Shown piece by piece: positions 43,954 to 52,871 of a stretch of 64,000 bases of DNA. Numbering within the stretch: position 1 is the stretch's first letter; each line of letters opens with the position of its first letter. Origin of the DNA: Edaphocola aurantiacus (GTDB lineage: Bacteria; Bacteroidota; Bacteroidia; Chitinophagales; Chitinophagaceae); NCBI RefSeq assembly GCF_019797745.1, contig NZ_VOSI01000002.1:310001-374000 (forward strand). The letters run 5' to 3'. Under the pieces are notes generated by a model. The model saw nothing but the letters and a program-made list of their open reading frames with translations, was not told where the DNA came from and searched no databases. The position numbers were made by a program, and so were the translations under genes.

Positions 43954-44584
43954 TGGTTAAATATGCTTTTAGCATTATTTTTAATTCTTTACTTAATTTT
44001 TTCACCACTTTCTGCTGGTACAGCTCTTCGTTATCATCAGGAATATTATATACCAGGCTGTAATACGGAGTATTGGAGATCACCTGATTTATGGCCCCGA
44101 TCATTACGCACGCCAGCATTATTACGTCAATATCTTTACGAAACAGACCAGTCATCTGTCCTTTTCTGATCACAGATTCTATGGTTTTACGGTTTTCCAT
44201 CCGGCTCTTCACCACTTTAGCAAAAATCACAGAATCCTTATCCACTTCTTTAGTCGTTTCGCGGATCATGATCTTATTGAACTGGCGGCTTTTATAGAAT
44301 GAGGTCACAAAGAAATCTACAAAACGCTCGATCATCTGGAAGGGTTCCAGCTTATCATTAGCGATAATAGCATCAATCTTAGAGGTCTTTTCGCTTAAAT
44401 GCTGATCGAAAATAGCTTCCAGCAGTTCTTGTTTGGACCCGAAATAATAAGAGATCATCGCAAGATTAACACCAGCCTCATCGGCAATATTACGTACCGA
44501 GGTTTTAGTGAAACCCTGGTCAGCAAAGAGCCGCAATGCTACCTCCATGAGGTGCAACTGCTTATCGTTATACTGACTTTCCAT
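43937..44584 (-). CDS. TetR/AcrR-family regulator of the efflux operon
   Basis: 215 residues from the start giving MESQYNDKQLHL; an upstream in-frame ATG (44635) lies beyond the predicted transcription start and operator, so it is rejected. The N-terminal DNA-binding domain has ALRLFADQGFTKTSVRNIADEAGVNLAMISYYFGSK, a textbook TetR helix-turn-helix. The C-terminal ligand domain is variable. It is the first gene of the operon tetR-tolC-hlyD-DHA2, and an inverted pair of 16-bp operator sites lies just upstream, so it most likely represses its own operon and releases on binding a toxicant. Confidence 0.92.
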   Translation of the reverse strand: MESQYNDKQLHLMEVALRLFADQGFTKTSVRNIADEAGVNLAMISYYFGSKQELLEAIFDQHLSEKTSKIDAIIANDKLEPFQMIERFVDFFVTSFYKSRQFNKIMIRETTKEVDKDSVIFAKVVKSRMENRKTIESVIRKGQMTGLFRKDIDVIMLACVMIGAINQVISNTPYYSLVYNIPDDNEELYQQKVVKKLSKELKIMLKAYLTNDTEK

Positions 44585-44587
44585 AGT

Positions 44588-44645
44588 AATTAAACGTTTG
44601 TTTGAAAAGCAAAAGTAAAACAAAAAACTAAACAAACGTTTAATT
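44588..44645 (-). promoter_or_regulatory. Inverted double operator and promoter of the efflux operon
   Basis: AATTAAACGTTTGTTT (44588-44603) and its exact reverse complement AAACAAACGTTTAATT (44630-44645) flank the -7 box TACTTTTG (44610-44617, minus strand). Each half contains a self-complementary AAACGTTT core. One half covers the -33 region, the other the predicted transcription start and leader, an arrangement that would block RNA polymerase from both sides. Confidence 0.8.
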
Positions 44646-44678
44646 GGTTTATTTTTTTACAATTTTATCACAAAAAAA

Positions 44679-44700
44679 ACCGGCACCATAAGGTACCGGT
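44679..44700 (-). terminator. Terminator of the tilS-murF operon
   Basis: ACCGGCACC (44679-44687) pairs with GGTACCGGT (44692-44700) with one mismatch and loop ATAA; on the minus strand it is followed by eight T residues. Confidence 0.75.
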
Positions 44701-44719
44701 CAGCATATAATAGCAGCAA

Positions 44720-44944
44720 TCAGGCTGTTTTCTTAGGAAAAATTAAATGATAGATCTGTATGATCCCGATCAGGCCATTGGAGATAATGATGGGCATTTT
44801 CCAACCCAGAAGGATACCGTAAGCCACGAATAAGATGCAGCCCACCAGGTTGATGATACGTACGATTTTCAATTGCCTGGGCATAAATGAGATAACCAGG
44901 AAGGCCATAGCCAGGTAACCTACGATCTCGATCTGCTGATCCAT
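44720..44944 (-). CDS. Small three-helix membrane protein, PQ-loop/YgjV-like
   Basis: A 74-residue hydrophobic protein with three predicted helices: IEIVGYLAMAFLVISFMP, RIINLVGCILFVAYGILLGW and MPIIISNGLIGIIQIYHLIF. The SFMPRQLKIVRIIN segment after helix 1 and NG in helix 3 resemble SemiSWEET/PQ-loop and YgjV-type proteins. Databases often label such short proteins inconsistently, so no transport function is asserted. It lies 31 bases after murF and before a terminator, so it is the last gene of the tilS-murF operon. Confidence 0.65.
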   Translation of the reverse strand: MDQQIEIVGYLAMAFLVISFMPRQLKIVRIINLVGCILFVAYGILLGWKMPIIISNGLIGIIQIYHLIFPKKTA

Positions 44945-44975
44945 AAAGGGGATTATTTATTAATTAAAGTTCAGG

Positions 44976-46262
44976 CTAAAGGGCCTCCAGCACTACTTCC
45001 ATTTTGGAACCGCGGGAGCCTTTTACCAGGATCACGCTATTGACAATAGGGTTACGACTGATCCAGTCATAGGCCTCTGCAGATGTAGCAAACCATTGGT
45101 ACTGGTCCTTCACCGATTCAAACTCCTCGCCGACCAGCAGCACCTGCTCAAAATTAAGATGCTTTGCAAGATCGACCAGCGATTTATGCTCCTCATAGCA
45201 ACTCTCTCCCATTTCCTTCATAGCACCCAGCAATAACCATTTGCTTTTGTCTGTATGCAGGGTAGCCATATTTTCCAGTGCCAGTTTCATACTACTCGGA
45301 TTGGCATTGTAGGCATCCAGTATAATAGTGTTGGTTCCTTTTTCGAGTAATTGTGAGCGGCTGTTAGAGGGTTGGTAAGCTTCCAATGCCGATTTGATGG
45401 TATCAATATCCATATCGAAATAGGTACCGATCGCTACGGCAGCAAGCACATTGGGTAGGTTATAATCTCCTACCAATTGGGTTTGTATGGTGGTTTCCAT
45501 ACCCGAGCTCAGTACGGCCAGCTTTAGCAGTCCGCTGCTTTGCAAGGGCTTGCCGATAATTTTAGCATTTGTCGTACCGTATGTATATTGATGGGCTATG
45601 CCCTGAGCCATTTCGCCCAGGTAATCCAGATCGCTGTTGATAAAGATCGTCCCCTGATGTTCACGTATATAATCATATAACTCACCTTTGGCTTTACGCA
45701 CCCCTTCCACACTACCAAAACCTTCCAGGTGGGCTTTCCCTACATTATTGATAAGACCAAAATCCGGTTCAGCGATGGTGCAGTAAAAGGCGATTTCTTT
45801 CTGGTGATTGGCCCCCATCTCTATAATGGCCATTTCTGCATCTTTCCTGATTTTGAGTATGGTCAGCGGCACGCCGATATGATTGTTTAGGTTGCCTTCT
45901 GTAGCATAGGTAAAATACTTTGCCGACAGCACTTTTGTCACCAGTTCTTTAGTCGTTGTCTTACCATTGGTACCGGTAATGGCAATAAAAGGGATGGAGA
46001 ATTGACGACGATGATGCAGGGCCAGTTGTTGCAGGGTCTCCAATACATCTGTCACTAAAATGCAACGCTCATCAACGACAGCATCGGCTTCATCTACGAT
46101 ACAGTAAGCAGCTCCGGCATCTAAAGCTGTTGCTGCAAAACGGTTACCGTTAAAATTAGCTCCTTTAAGGGCAAAATACAGATCTCCCGATTTGAGTTTG
46201 CGGGTATCGGTTTGCACGTCCGGGTGCTTCAGGTATAGATTATATAAAGAAACAATATCCAT
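44976..46262 (-). CDS. murF: UDP-N-acetylmuramoyl-tripeptide--D-alanyl-D-alanine ligase
   Basis: A 428-residue Mur ligase. The N-terminal UDP-binding domain has DTRKLKSGDLYFALKGANFNGNRFAATAL. The central ATPase domain has ITGTNGKTTTKELV, EMGANHQKEIAFY and NNVGKAHLEGFGS, and the C-terminal domain has DAYNANPSSMKLAL. It adds D-Ala-D-Ala to the cytoplasmic peptidoglycan precursor. It is separated from the usual division and cell-wall cluster and instead follows tilS by 14 bases. Confidence 0.94.
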   Translation of the reverse strand: MDIVSLYNLYLKHPDVQTDTRKLKSGDLYFALKGANFNGNRFAATALDAGAAYCIVDEADAVVDERCILVTDVLETLQQLALHHRRQFSIPFIAITGTNGKTTTKELVTKVLSAKYFTYATEGNLNNHIGVPLTILKIRKDAEMAIIEMGANHQKEIAFYCTIAEPDFGLINNVGKAHLEGFGSVEGVRKAKGELYDYIREHQGTIFINSDLDYLGEMAQGIAHQYTYGTTNAKIIGKPLQSSGLLKLAVLSSGMETTIQTQLVGDYNLPNVLAAVAIGTYFDMDIDTIKSALEAYQPSNSRSQLLEKGTNTIILDAYNANPSSMKLALENMATLHTDKSKWLLLGAMKEMGESCYEEHKSLVDLAKHLNFEQVLLVGEEFESVKDQYQWFATSAEAYDWISRNPIVNSVILVKGSRGSKMEVVLEAL

Positions 46263-46276
46263 GTTCCGAAAATAAA

Positions 46277-47641
46277 TTAGTCTTGTTTACAATAACTCAG
46301 GTGTATTATTTTTTGTGCACCGGCACGCACTTTATATCGCTCATCGCTACGCATGCCACACACCCACACTACTTTCTTGCTATCTTCCAGTACCCATATA
46401 TGCTCTTTTTCATGCAATGGGACTTTAGCATCGATCAGTATTTTCTTGACTTTCTTTTTCTTCATTCCCATGCCGAAGGGATAGAAATAATCTCCTTCTT
46501 TCCATGGTCGCAGGATTAACGGAAAGGTCAACTGGTCTGCATTCAAATATAAATCATTTGGACCGATCTGTGTCGCTACGGGCAGTTCATTGACAGACTT
46601 TATCTGTATATCGAAACCTGGCCCCTGTATCTGTTGCTGCCCTTCTTCTATCAGGATATGACCACTGTCTTCTGTTTTCCGTGCTGTAATGATAAAAAAA
46701 TTGCGATCCTTGATCAGGCGGTAATTGCCCATAGGTATATAATGTCCCGAAATGCTGTGCATCATATGCAGCACATCCGGCACCTGTGCCGGTGTAAGCC
46801 CTAATGGTTTCAGCAATTCATAGGTAATCGTAGCCAGTGGCTTGCAGTGTACCAGCTTACGCAGCGGTATGCGCCAATCCTTGCCCGATTGCATCAGCAA
46901 TGATTTACGGTAACGCTCCACACCCTGGCGGTATAACTCTTCTGCTTCTGCGAAGCGCAGGGTATTGTCGAAAAGGCTTTGCTGTGCATTGGGGAAAATC
47001 TCCTGCACTTGCGGCAGCAGGTGATGCCTTACTTTATTGCGCAGATAATCATCTTTCTCATTGCTGGCATCTTCTCTCCATTCAAGACTGATCTCTTCTG
47101 CGTATGTTTTAAGCTGTTCTTTTGTAAATGGCAACAAAGGACGAATAATGCATTTCTGCTCCGGCAATATACCATGCAGACCAGCCATACCTGTGCCTTT
47201 AAAGAAATTCATCAATAATGTTTCTACGCTATCCTGCTGATGGTGGGCAGTAGCGATACAGTCGTAGTTAATCTCTTTTCGCAGGGTTTCAAACCAGTCA
47301 TAGCGTAATTGTCGTGCGACCAGTTGTATATTTCCTCCTTCTGCTTCAATAACTGCTGTAGTATCAAAATCTTTGCCGTAGTACTGCACTGCATGGACAG
47401 TACACCATTCCTGCACCAGGGCAGCGTCTGCATCTGATGCGGCTGCCCGCAGGTGAAAATTGCAGTGTGCTACAGCAATATCAAAACCGGCAAGCCCGTA
47501 TGGCGATTGCGCAAAGTATTTTTTAGCCTGAACAAACAGGCTGGCCATAGCCATACTATCCAGTCCTCCGCTCACGGCCAGTATAATCTTACTGTGCCGC
47601 CAGTTATATCGATCTATAATATTAATCAGTTGCTCCAACAT
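46277..47641 (-). CDS. tilS: tRNA(Ile)-lysidine synthase
   Basis: About 454 residues from the start at 47639-47641 (MLEQLINIIDRYNW). A -7 box at 47651-47658 lies inside the longer frame that starts at 47665, so that upstream ATG is not used. The N-terminal PP-loop ATPase has SGGLDSMAMASLF and TAHHQQDSVETLLMNFFKGTG, followed by the TilS substrate-binding and C-terminal domains (PLILRPWKEGDYFYPFGM). The enzyme converts C34 of the CAU tRNA-Ile to lysidine and is essential. It heads the operon with murF. Confidence 0.93.
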   Translation of the reverse strand: MLEQLINIIDRYNWRHSKIILAVSGGLDSMAMASLFVQAKKYFAQSPYGLAGFDIAVAHCNFHLRAAASDADAALVQEWCTVHAVQYYGKDFDTTAVIEAEGGNIQLVARQLRYDWFETLRKEINYDCIATAHHQQDSVETLLMNFFKGTGMAGLHGILPEQKCIIRPLLPFTKEQLKTYAEEISLEWREDASNEKDDYLRNKVRHHLLPQVQEIFPNAQQSLFDNTLRFAEAEELYRQGVERYRKSLLMQSGKDWRIPLRKLVHCKPLATITYELLKPLGLTPAQVPDVLHMMHSISGHYIPMGNYRLIKDRNFFIITARKTEDSGHILIEEGQQQIQGPGFDIQIKSVNELPVATQIGPNDLYLNADQLTFPLILRPWKEGDYFYPFGMGMKKKKVKKILIDAKVPLHEKEHIWVLEDSKKVVWVCGMRSDERYKVRAGAQKIIHLSYCKQD

Positions 47642-47650
47642 ATACGGCAA

Positions 47651-47658
47651 CAAAGGTA
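47651..47658 (-). promoter_or_regulatory. -7 promoter box of tilS-murF
   Basis: TACCTTTG on the minus strand, nine bases before the start codon at 47641; this fixes the start and implies a leader of only a few bases. Confidence 0.55.
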
Positions 47659-47666
47659 CATACAAT

Positions 47667-47692
47667 AAAAAAACCTCTTCAGAAAGAAGAGG
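47667..47692 (-). terminator. Terminator of the ompH gene at 47718
   Basis: CCTCTTC (47674-47680) pairs with GAAGAGG (47686-47692), loop AGAAA, followed on the minus strand by TTTTTTT. It lies within the tilS promoter region. Confidence 0.75.
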
Positions 47693-47717
47693 CTTTTTAC
47701 AAAAAATATTTAAAGGC

Positions 47718-48212
47718 TTATTTAGCGCCTAATTTAGCTTTGATCTGAGCAGTTACGTTATCTGCATCTTTAGCATACAGGATACCTTCAGAGTTCAGGA
47801 TGTAATCATAACCGTTTGCTGTACCGTAATCTTTGATCGCTTTTTGCGCTTTTTCCAGTACTGGTTTGATTAATTCTTCACGTTTTTTCTCAATTTTATC
47901 CTGAGAAGATTGATCATAATCCTGAATACGTTTCTGCAGGTCCATGATTTCTTTATATTTTACTTCTTTAACTGCTTCAGACATTGTTTTTTCACCTTTA
48001 GTGAATGCATCAGCTTTAGTCTGGTATTCAGTCATCATTGTTTTACCAGCGTCTTCAAAAGTTTTGGCATAAACCTCCAAATCTTTATTTGCCTTTACCA
48101 TATCCGGCATGGTTGCTAACAGTTCAGAAGCATTTACATAACCGATTTTTTGTGCACTCGCGCCAATCGTCATCAGAACCCCAACAATGGCTAATACAAA
48201 GATTTTTCTCAT
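47718..48212 (-). CDS. OmpH/Skp-family periplasmic chaperone (second copy)
   Basis: A 164-residue protein with signal peptide (cleavage near ASAQK), then the OmpH/Skp start IGYVNASELLATMPD. A long coiled-coil segment with many Lys, Glu and Gln residues follows, closing in AIKDYGTANGYDYILNSEG, the conserved Skp C-terminal strand pair. Skp trimers hold unfolded outer-membrane proteins for the BAM complex. Most Bacteroidota have two neighbouring copies. It follows the other copy by 53 bases but also has its own -7 box at 48246-48253. Confidence 0.9.
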   Translation of the reverse strand: MRKIFVLAIVGVLMTIGASAQKIGYVNASELLATMPDMVKANKDLEVYAKTFEDAGKTMMTEYQTKADAFTKGEKTMSEAVKEVKYKEIMDLQKRIQDYDQSSQDKIEKKREELIKPVLEKAQKAIKDYGTANGYDYILNSEGILYAKDADNVTAQIKAKLGAK

Positions 48213-48245
48213 TTCTTGTTTAATTTATTTGGTTTTTTGTGTGTG

Positions 48246-48253
48246 CAAATATA
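48246..48253 (-). promoter_or_regulatory. -7 promoter box of the second ompH gene
   Basis: TATATTTG on the minus strand, 33 bases before the start codon. Confidence 0.45.
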
Positions 48254-48265
48254 TAGTAATATATT

Positions 48266-48781
48266 TTATTTTTTGGTAATCATCTTTAAAATATCTTCAC
48301 TTTTATCCAGCTTAGGATCAGCGTAAAATATGGTAATTCCACCCGATTTATCATAAATGATATCATAACCTCTGGAAGCTGCATAAGACTGAACAGAGTT
48401 AAATACTTTATCCTGAATTGGCTTGATCAGTGTCTGGCGTTTTTTGAACAATTCTCCTTCATAACCGAAATATTTCTTCTGCAGATCTTTGGCTTCTTTC
48501 TCTTTGGTTACAATCTCTTCTTCTCTTTTAGCCCTCATAGCTTCTGAAAGCATGGCACGTTCGGCCTGATAGCTTTTATACATCTGGTCTACGCTCTGCA
48601 TTTTAGCATCTACTTCTTTCTGCCAGCCATCAGAGATATTGTCCAGTTGCTTTTGTGCAGAACTGTATTCCGGTATTTTCTCCAGGATATATTTAGAATC
48701 AATTACACAATATTTCTGTGCCTGTGCGGCAAATCCGGTACCGATGAACAGTAAAGCGGCAACGATTAGTTTTTTCATCAT
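48266..48781 (-). CDS. OmpH/Skp-family periplasmic chaperone (first copy)
   Basis: About 172 residues from the start at 48779-48781 (MMKKLIVAALLF); the frame extends to 48805 but that adds no signal-peptide quality. After cleavage near AQAQK comes CVIDSKYILEKIPEYSSAQKQLD, the family start, a coiled-coil arm, and the C-terminal AASRGYDIIYDKSGGITIFYADPKLDKSEDIL. It serves as an outer-membrane protein chaperone. The gene is 73 bases downstream of murI on the same strand and precedes the second copy. bamA is not adjacent in this window. Confidence 0.9.
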   Translation of the reverse strand: MMKKLIVAALLFIGTGFAAQAQKYCVIDSKYILEKIPEYSSAQKQLDNISDGWQKEVDAKMQSVDQMYKSYQAERAMLSEAMRAKREEEIVTKEKEAKDLQKKYFGYEGELFKKRQTLIKPIQDKVFNSVQSYAASRGYDIIYDKSGGITIFYADPKLDKSEDILKMITKK

Positions 48782-48854
48782 GATATTTTTTGCTTTTGGA
48801 TGCACTAAATTACTTTAAGTTTAATGAAAGCAGGTCTTTAATGGCCAATTTTCA

Positions 48855-49679
48855 CTATTTCTTTACAACATTACAGGTTCTGGCCTTGATTTCCTTGCCA
48901 AAAAAGAGGCTGGCATGTGCCTCGAAATCACCGGCATCGCCTGTGGTAAAGAATAATTCCGCTCCGTTCTTGTCCATGCGCGTCTCCATTTCCGGGTGCC
49001 TTTGCAGGTAATCGGCAAGACTATCGGCTACTAATTCGCCCTGGCTGATTATACTAACGGAATCCGGCACGAATTGTTGTAATATGGGTGTTAAAATGGG
49101 ATAATGTGTGCAGGCGAGCAGTATAGCATCAATTTGTTCATCCTGTTCCAGCAATTGTGATACATCACTGCGTATAATCAATTGTGCGGCTTCGGTCTGG
49201 TAGGCATTCGCCTCAACTAATGGCACCCAGAGAGGACAGGCATGCTGCTGCACTTCCATGTCGGGGGCAAAGTTCTTGATCTCGATCAGGTAAGATTCTG
49301 ACTGTACCGTACCCATTGTACCTAATATACCGATATGCTTACTACGGGAGTATTGTCCGACTACCTCTGCCGTGGGGCGAATGACGCCCAGCACTCTCTT
49401 CTCTGCTCCTAGGCGGGGCAGGTCATGTTGTTGAATGGTACGCAAAGCTTTTGCTGAGGCAGTATTGCAGGCCAGGATCACCAGTTCGCAACCAGCGGCA
49501 AACAGCCATTCCACACATTCCAGCGTATATTCATATACCGTTTCAAAAGAGCGGTTTCCATAAGGTGCACGGGCATTGTCGCCGAGATAAATATAGTTGT
49601 ACTCCGGCATACGGGCAGCAATGGACTTAAACACGGTAAGCCCGCCATAGCCTGAATCGAAAATACCTATTGATGCCAT
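48855..49679 (-). CDS. murI: Glutamate racemase
   Basis: 274 residues from the start giving MASIGIFDSGYGGLTV. The catalytic pair is Cys71 (ILACNTASAKALR) and Cys190 (LLACTHYPIL), with Asp8-Ser9 and the DNARAPYG loop, all typical of MurI, which supplies D-glutamate for peptidoglycan. A longer in-frame start at 49718 adds residues without family similarity. It is commonly linked with ompH genes in this phylum, though usually downstream of them rather than upstream. Confidence 0.93.
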   Translation of the reverse strand: MASIGIFDSGYGGLTVFKSIAARMPEYNYIYLGDNARAPYGNRSFETVYEYTLECVEWLFAAGCELVILACNTASAKALRTIQQHDLPRLGAEKRVLGVIRPTAEVVGQYSRSKHIGILGTMGTVQSESYLIEIKNFAPDMEVQQHACPLWVPLVEANAYQTEAAQLIIRSDVSQLLEQDEQIDAILLACTHYPILTPILQQFVPDSVSIISQGELVADSLADYLQRHPEMETRMDKNGAELFFTTGDAGDFEAHASLFFGKEIKARTCNVVKK

Positions 49680-49820
49680 GAAAAATCGGTTGTAAGGACT
49701 GCAAAATACATAATACAAACGGATTTATACATCTCAGCTATTTAATTGTTTCTTAACATTTATAACAAAAAATGACAAAGCCAGATGTATCACAGGACTC
49801 CGAAAACAGACTTTATGTAC

Positions 49821-49828
49821 TATCTTTG
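49821..49828 (+). promoter_or_regulatory. -7 promoter box of the AraC-family regulator
   Basis: TATCTTTG matches TAnnTTTG, 47 bases before ATG 49876. Confidence 0.45.
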
Positions 49829-49875
49829 CCGGATTATGCCTGTGATGTGATTCACTTAGTTAATTCAGATTTGAC

Positions 49876-50847
49876 ATGAAAACGATAGGAGAAAATACAC
49901 CATCACTTACCCTTGAAAACTGCTCTAAATGTGTTGCCCAGGATGCTGGCAGTATGCATGTGTGCCATATCGGGAAAGGCTCTGTTCAGGAAGTGTTTCT
50001 GAAAGACTTTTCAATCTGCTATGGTAATGTAGATATGATGCGCGAACGCCTGATTAGCTATGAGTATGCAGAGCCCAGTGTAAAAATGTTGTTTCAGTTC
50101 TGTGGATCCAGGATTGTAAAGATCGATGGATTCAAAGAAGATGTGGAAATGTCCTGCAACAGCCATACACTCCTGTATACTAATATCAATGCCGGCCAGG
50201 TACATTATTCCGGTTGTGAACAGCAAAAGTTCATGGAGGTCAATTTCAAACCGTCTTTCCTGATTCCTTACCTGCCTAACGAGACAATATTCAGCAAATT
50301 TCTCTCCCGCATAAAGGAGCAGAAAAACGCAGTATTGTCCGGCACGAAAGGTCTTGTTTCTGTTCCGATGCAGCAGGTGATCGACAGCATCTTTGACAGT
50401 AAGCGCAGTGGTGCATTACAGCATTTATTCCTCGAAAGTAAGGTGAAAGAACTCTTACTCCTCCAGATCGAAAGCTACCTTAAATCTGCGGCTGAAGACA
50501 AAGCTGCGGTACATAAATATCATGTAGACAAGATTTACCAGGCAAAGGCAATTATCGAAGCCAATATAGGCCATCCCTGCTCGCTGATTGATCTGGCACA
50601 CCAGGTAGGTACTAATGAGTGCACGCTCAAAAAAGGTTTCCGTGCTTTACTGGATACCAGCGTTTACAGCTACTGGAACGATCTGAAAATGCAAAAGGCT
50701 TATAAAATGCTCCAGGAAAGTGATGCTTCTATAGCAGACATTGCGCTGGATACCGGATTTAAAACGCCCCAGCACTTCTCTACTGCGTTCAAAAAGAAAT
50801 ATGGCATAACACCCGGAAAGGTAAGAACCGAACCGGTTACAAAATAA
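49876..50847 (+). CDS. AraC-family transcriptional regulator
   Basis: A 323-residue regulator. The C-terminal 100 residues contain two helix-turn-helix units: CSLIDLAHQVGTNECTLKKGFRALL, and SIADIALDTGFKTPQHFSTAFKKKYGITPGKVR, the standard AraC signature. The N-terminal part (CSKCVAQDAGSMHVCHIGKG onward) is like the YqhC/DUF-type sensing domain of Bacteroidota AraC proteins, with a Cys-rich start that could sense redox, although that is speculative. The target is unknown; the convergent aminolipid locus is only a positional candidate. Confidence 0.88.
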   Translation: MKTIGENTPSLTLENCSKCVAQDAGSMHVCHIGKGSVQEVFLKDFSICYGNVDMMRERLISYEYAEPSVKMLFQFCGSRIVKIDGFKEDVEMSCNSHTLLYTNINAGQVHYSGCEQQKFMEVNFKPSFLIPYLPNETIFSKFLSRIKEQKNAVLSGTKGLVSVPMQQVIDSIFDSKRSGALQHLFLESKVKELLLLQIESYLKSAAEDKAAVHKYHVDKIYQAKAIIEANIGHPCSLIDLAHQVGTNECTLKKGFRALLDTSVYSYWNDLKMQKAYKMLQESDASIADIALDTGFKTPQHFSTAFKKKYGITPGKVRTEPVTK

Positions 50848-50857
50848 GATGTTCAAT

Positions 50858-50896
50858 TAAAAAGCGGCTCCTGTATTGTACAGGAGCCGCTTTTTA
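50858..50896. terminator. Bidirectional terminator
   Basis: A perfect 18-bp stem, 50858-50875 with 50879-50896, core AAAAAGCGGCTCCTGTA and loop TTG. It lies between the convergent AraC and GNAT acyltransferase genes and has T-tracts on both strands. Confidence 0.85.
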
Positions 50897-50914
50897 TTAT
50901 CGTGTTTTGATTAT

Positions 50915-51850
50915 TTATTGTTGCTGGAAAGTACCGACATGCCTTTCCGCTTTGGTCGGAAAAATATCCTTAATGGTAATCAGGATACAGGTTTCCTCTA
51001 CATCTCCAAAATCAGGATTATTGGCCGTATCGAATGTTTTCATCGTGCTACTCAGGTTCATATAGTTATTGATCAGCGGAGGTATATTTTCACCACGCTC
51101 CTTCACAAAGTTATTGAGCAGTAGGTGCCCTTTCTTGTACTCCTGCCCCTGAAGCTGATTCAGAAAATCACTCACGGGACTCACAATATTCACTTTCAGC
51201 TCCGGTTTTGCCTGCAGCAAATTATCCTTGTCAGGGAAGTAATACTGCATAAAGGCCATAATATGATCTCTGGCCAACAGGTCGAAGGTCTTGTACATGG
51301 TCACTTTACCAAAGAAATACTGAATATCAGGGTGCAATACTACAAGTGCTCCCAGTCCATCCCAAAGATTATCCAGGCTGAAAAGTCCTTTCTTACCTCC
51401 GTCTTTTCCCTGGTACAAAGGTTGCACGAAACTGCGGCCCAATTCTATGGTATCCGGCAGGTAATTCTTTATAAATTGTTCTGAAAAATCAAAGTAGTGT
51501 GTGGTAGACAGGTGTACTTTACCTGCTTCGTCAATGGCATCCTTGCATTTAATATAACGATATCCACCAATAATTTCCTTATCCTCCGGGTTCCATACAA
51601 TCAGTTGCTGATAACTGTATGGTCCTTCATCATTCTCATCCAGGTCATAAGGTTTTCCGGTGCCCCCGCCGCCGTCACGGAAGGCCCACTCGCGCAGGCG
51701 GCCGATCTCCAGCAATACATTAGGAGCATTGTCTGCATTTACAATATATATTTCATTGCCTCCCTTATTGGTTTTACGCAAAAAGGTATGCTCGTTCAGC
51801 TCCTGCTCTAATAATGCTCTGGATACCGGTGCTATGATCTCTTCCATCAA
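50915..51850 (-). CDS. GNAT-type N-acyltransferase, GlsB/OlsB-like
   Basis: A 311-residue protein with the acyl-ACP-type GNAT fold seen in ornithine-lipid OlsB and Bacteroides GlsB. Features are LEIGRLREWAFRDGGGGTGKPYDLDE, IVWNPEDKEIIGGYRYIKC, IELGRSFVQPLYQG, and DNLWDGLGALVVLHPDIQYFFGKVTMYKTF. GlsB attaches a 3-hydroxy fatty acid to the amino group of glycine; a GNAT of this size next to a PlsC-type acyltransferase is how the pair appears in Bacteroides. The product (glycine or ornithine lipid) cannot be settled by eye. Confidence 0.8.
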   Translation of the reverse strand: MMEEIIAPVSRALLEQELNEHTFLRKTNKGGNEIYIVNADNAPNVLLEIGRLREWAFRDGGGGTGKPYDLDENDEGPYSYQQLIVWNPEDKEIIGGYRYIKCKDAIDEAGKVHLSTTHYFDFSEQFIKNYLPDTIELGRSFVQPLYQGKDGGKKGLFSLDNLWDGLGALVVLHPDIQYFFGKVTMYKTFDLLARDHIMAFMQYYFPDKDNLLQAKPELKVNIVSPVSDFLNQLQGQEYKKGHLLLNNFVKERGENIPPLINNYMNLSSTMKTFDTANNPDFGDVEETCILITIKDIFPTKAERHVGTFQQQ

Positions 51851-51926
51851 AATCTTGTAGAATATAGAATAGGTTAAAAGTTATTCAGGTCTAAATTTAA
51901 TATTAATATTTGTAATCTCTATGACC

Positions 51927-52814
51927 TTATTTTCCCTTTGAGGGCTGCTGGTACACAAAGGTACGGGCATACTCTTCAAAGCTGAGTTCTGGATTTTTGC
52001 CCATTGCATATACGTATGTTCTCATACACTCTGCCCACTCATCCGGCTTGCGGCTATTGTCAAATACGGTATAAGGTATGGGCTTCCCAAAATGTATGTG
52101 CGTACTGTTATTGCGCAGCTTATACATTTCATTTGGGAGATAAAGCATTTCAATATTGGCCTTTATCCCTAACATTTTACGGAAGCTGCTGAGTCGGTAA
52201 AAGAATTTGCTGAGTTTGCCCTGTACCAGAACAGGGATAACAGGTTGCTTATATTGTACCGCCTTTCTGATAAAGCTGCGGTTCCAGGGAAGATCCTGTA
52301 TCACGCCATCTATTTTACGGCTTACCAGTCCGGCAGGGAAGATCATCGTTACATTACCACCGGCATATATCTGATCTATCCGACGCAGGTTCTGGGCTGC
52401 ATTAGCGCCTACTTTATTTACAGGCACGAAAAGAGAACCAAAGTTTTCTAACCGCGTAAGGATGTCATTAACCAGGAAGTGAATATCTTTTCTTACTCTA
52501 CCTACAATCTGTATTAATGCCATGCCATCTATACCACCAAGCGGGTGATTAGAGGCGATAATGCAACCCCCATCTGCCGGTACATTTTCCAGGCCCGACC
52601 AGGTGATCTTTGCATCTACCTCTTCCAGTGCGGCATCAAGGTATTCAAATTCAAACTTATGGTGATTTGCATTTTCGAAGCGGTTGATATCCTCTTCATG
52701 TACAATATTCTTGATGTAGTTAACCAGAAAGCTGGGCGTCCACTTATGGGCAGCCGGATTTTTATCCCGGAAGATCTTATCTATATCCACATATTTCTTA
52801 AATGCCATACTCAA
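51927..52814 (-). CDS. Lysophospholipid acyltransferase, GlsA/OlsA-like
   Basis: A 295-residue PlsC-superfamily acyltransferase. The catalytic motif is SNHPLGGIDG (His90 and Asp96), an H-x5-D spacing characteristic of the OlsA/hemolysin-type subgroup rather than the usual H-x4-D. MIFPAGLVSRK corresponds to block III with the FPxG pattern, followed by a basic segment and IPVLVQGKLSKFFY. It would esterify the hydroxyl of the N-acyl amino acid made by the GNAT partner. It is 76 bases upstream of that gene on the same strand. Confidence 0.83.
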   Translation of the reverse strand: MSMAFKKYVDIDKIFRDKNPAAHKWTPSFLVNYIKNIVHEEDINRFENANHHKFEFEYLDAALEEVDAKITWSGLENVPADGGCIIASNHPLGGIDGMALIQIVGRVRKDIHFLVNDILTRLENFGSLFVPVNKVGANAAQNLRRIDQIYAGGNVTMIFPAGLVSRKIDGVIQDLPWNRSFIRKAVQYKQPVIPVLVQGKLSKFFYRLSSFRKMLGIKANIEMLYLPNEMYKLRNNSTHIHFGKPIPYTVFDNSRKPDEWAECMRTYVYAMGKNPELSFEEYARTFVYQQPSKGK

Positions 52815-52871
52815 CTTATTGAACCTTGCAAATTAGTGAATTTATGCGGCTTGTATTGCAAATATGGGTGT

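Noticed and set aside
44585-44635. Upstream ATG extension of the TetR regulator
   Set aside because: The extension would run through the promoter and operator and lies upstream of the predicted transcription start.
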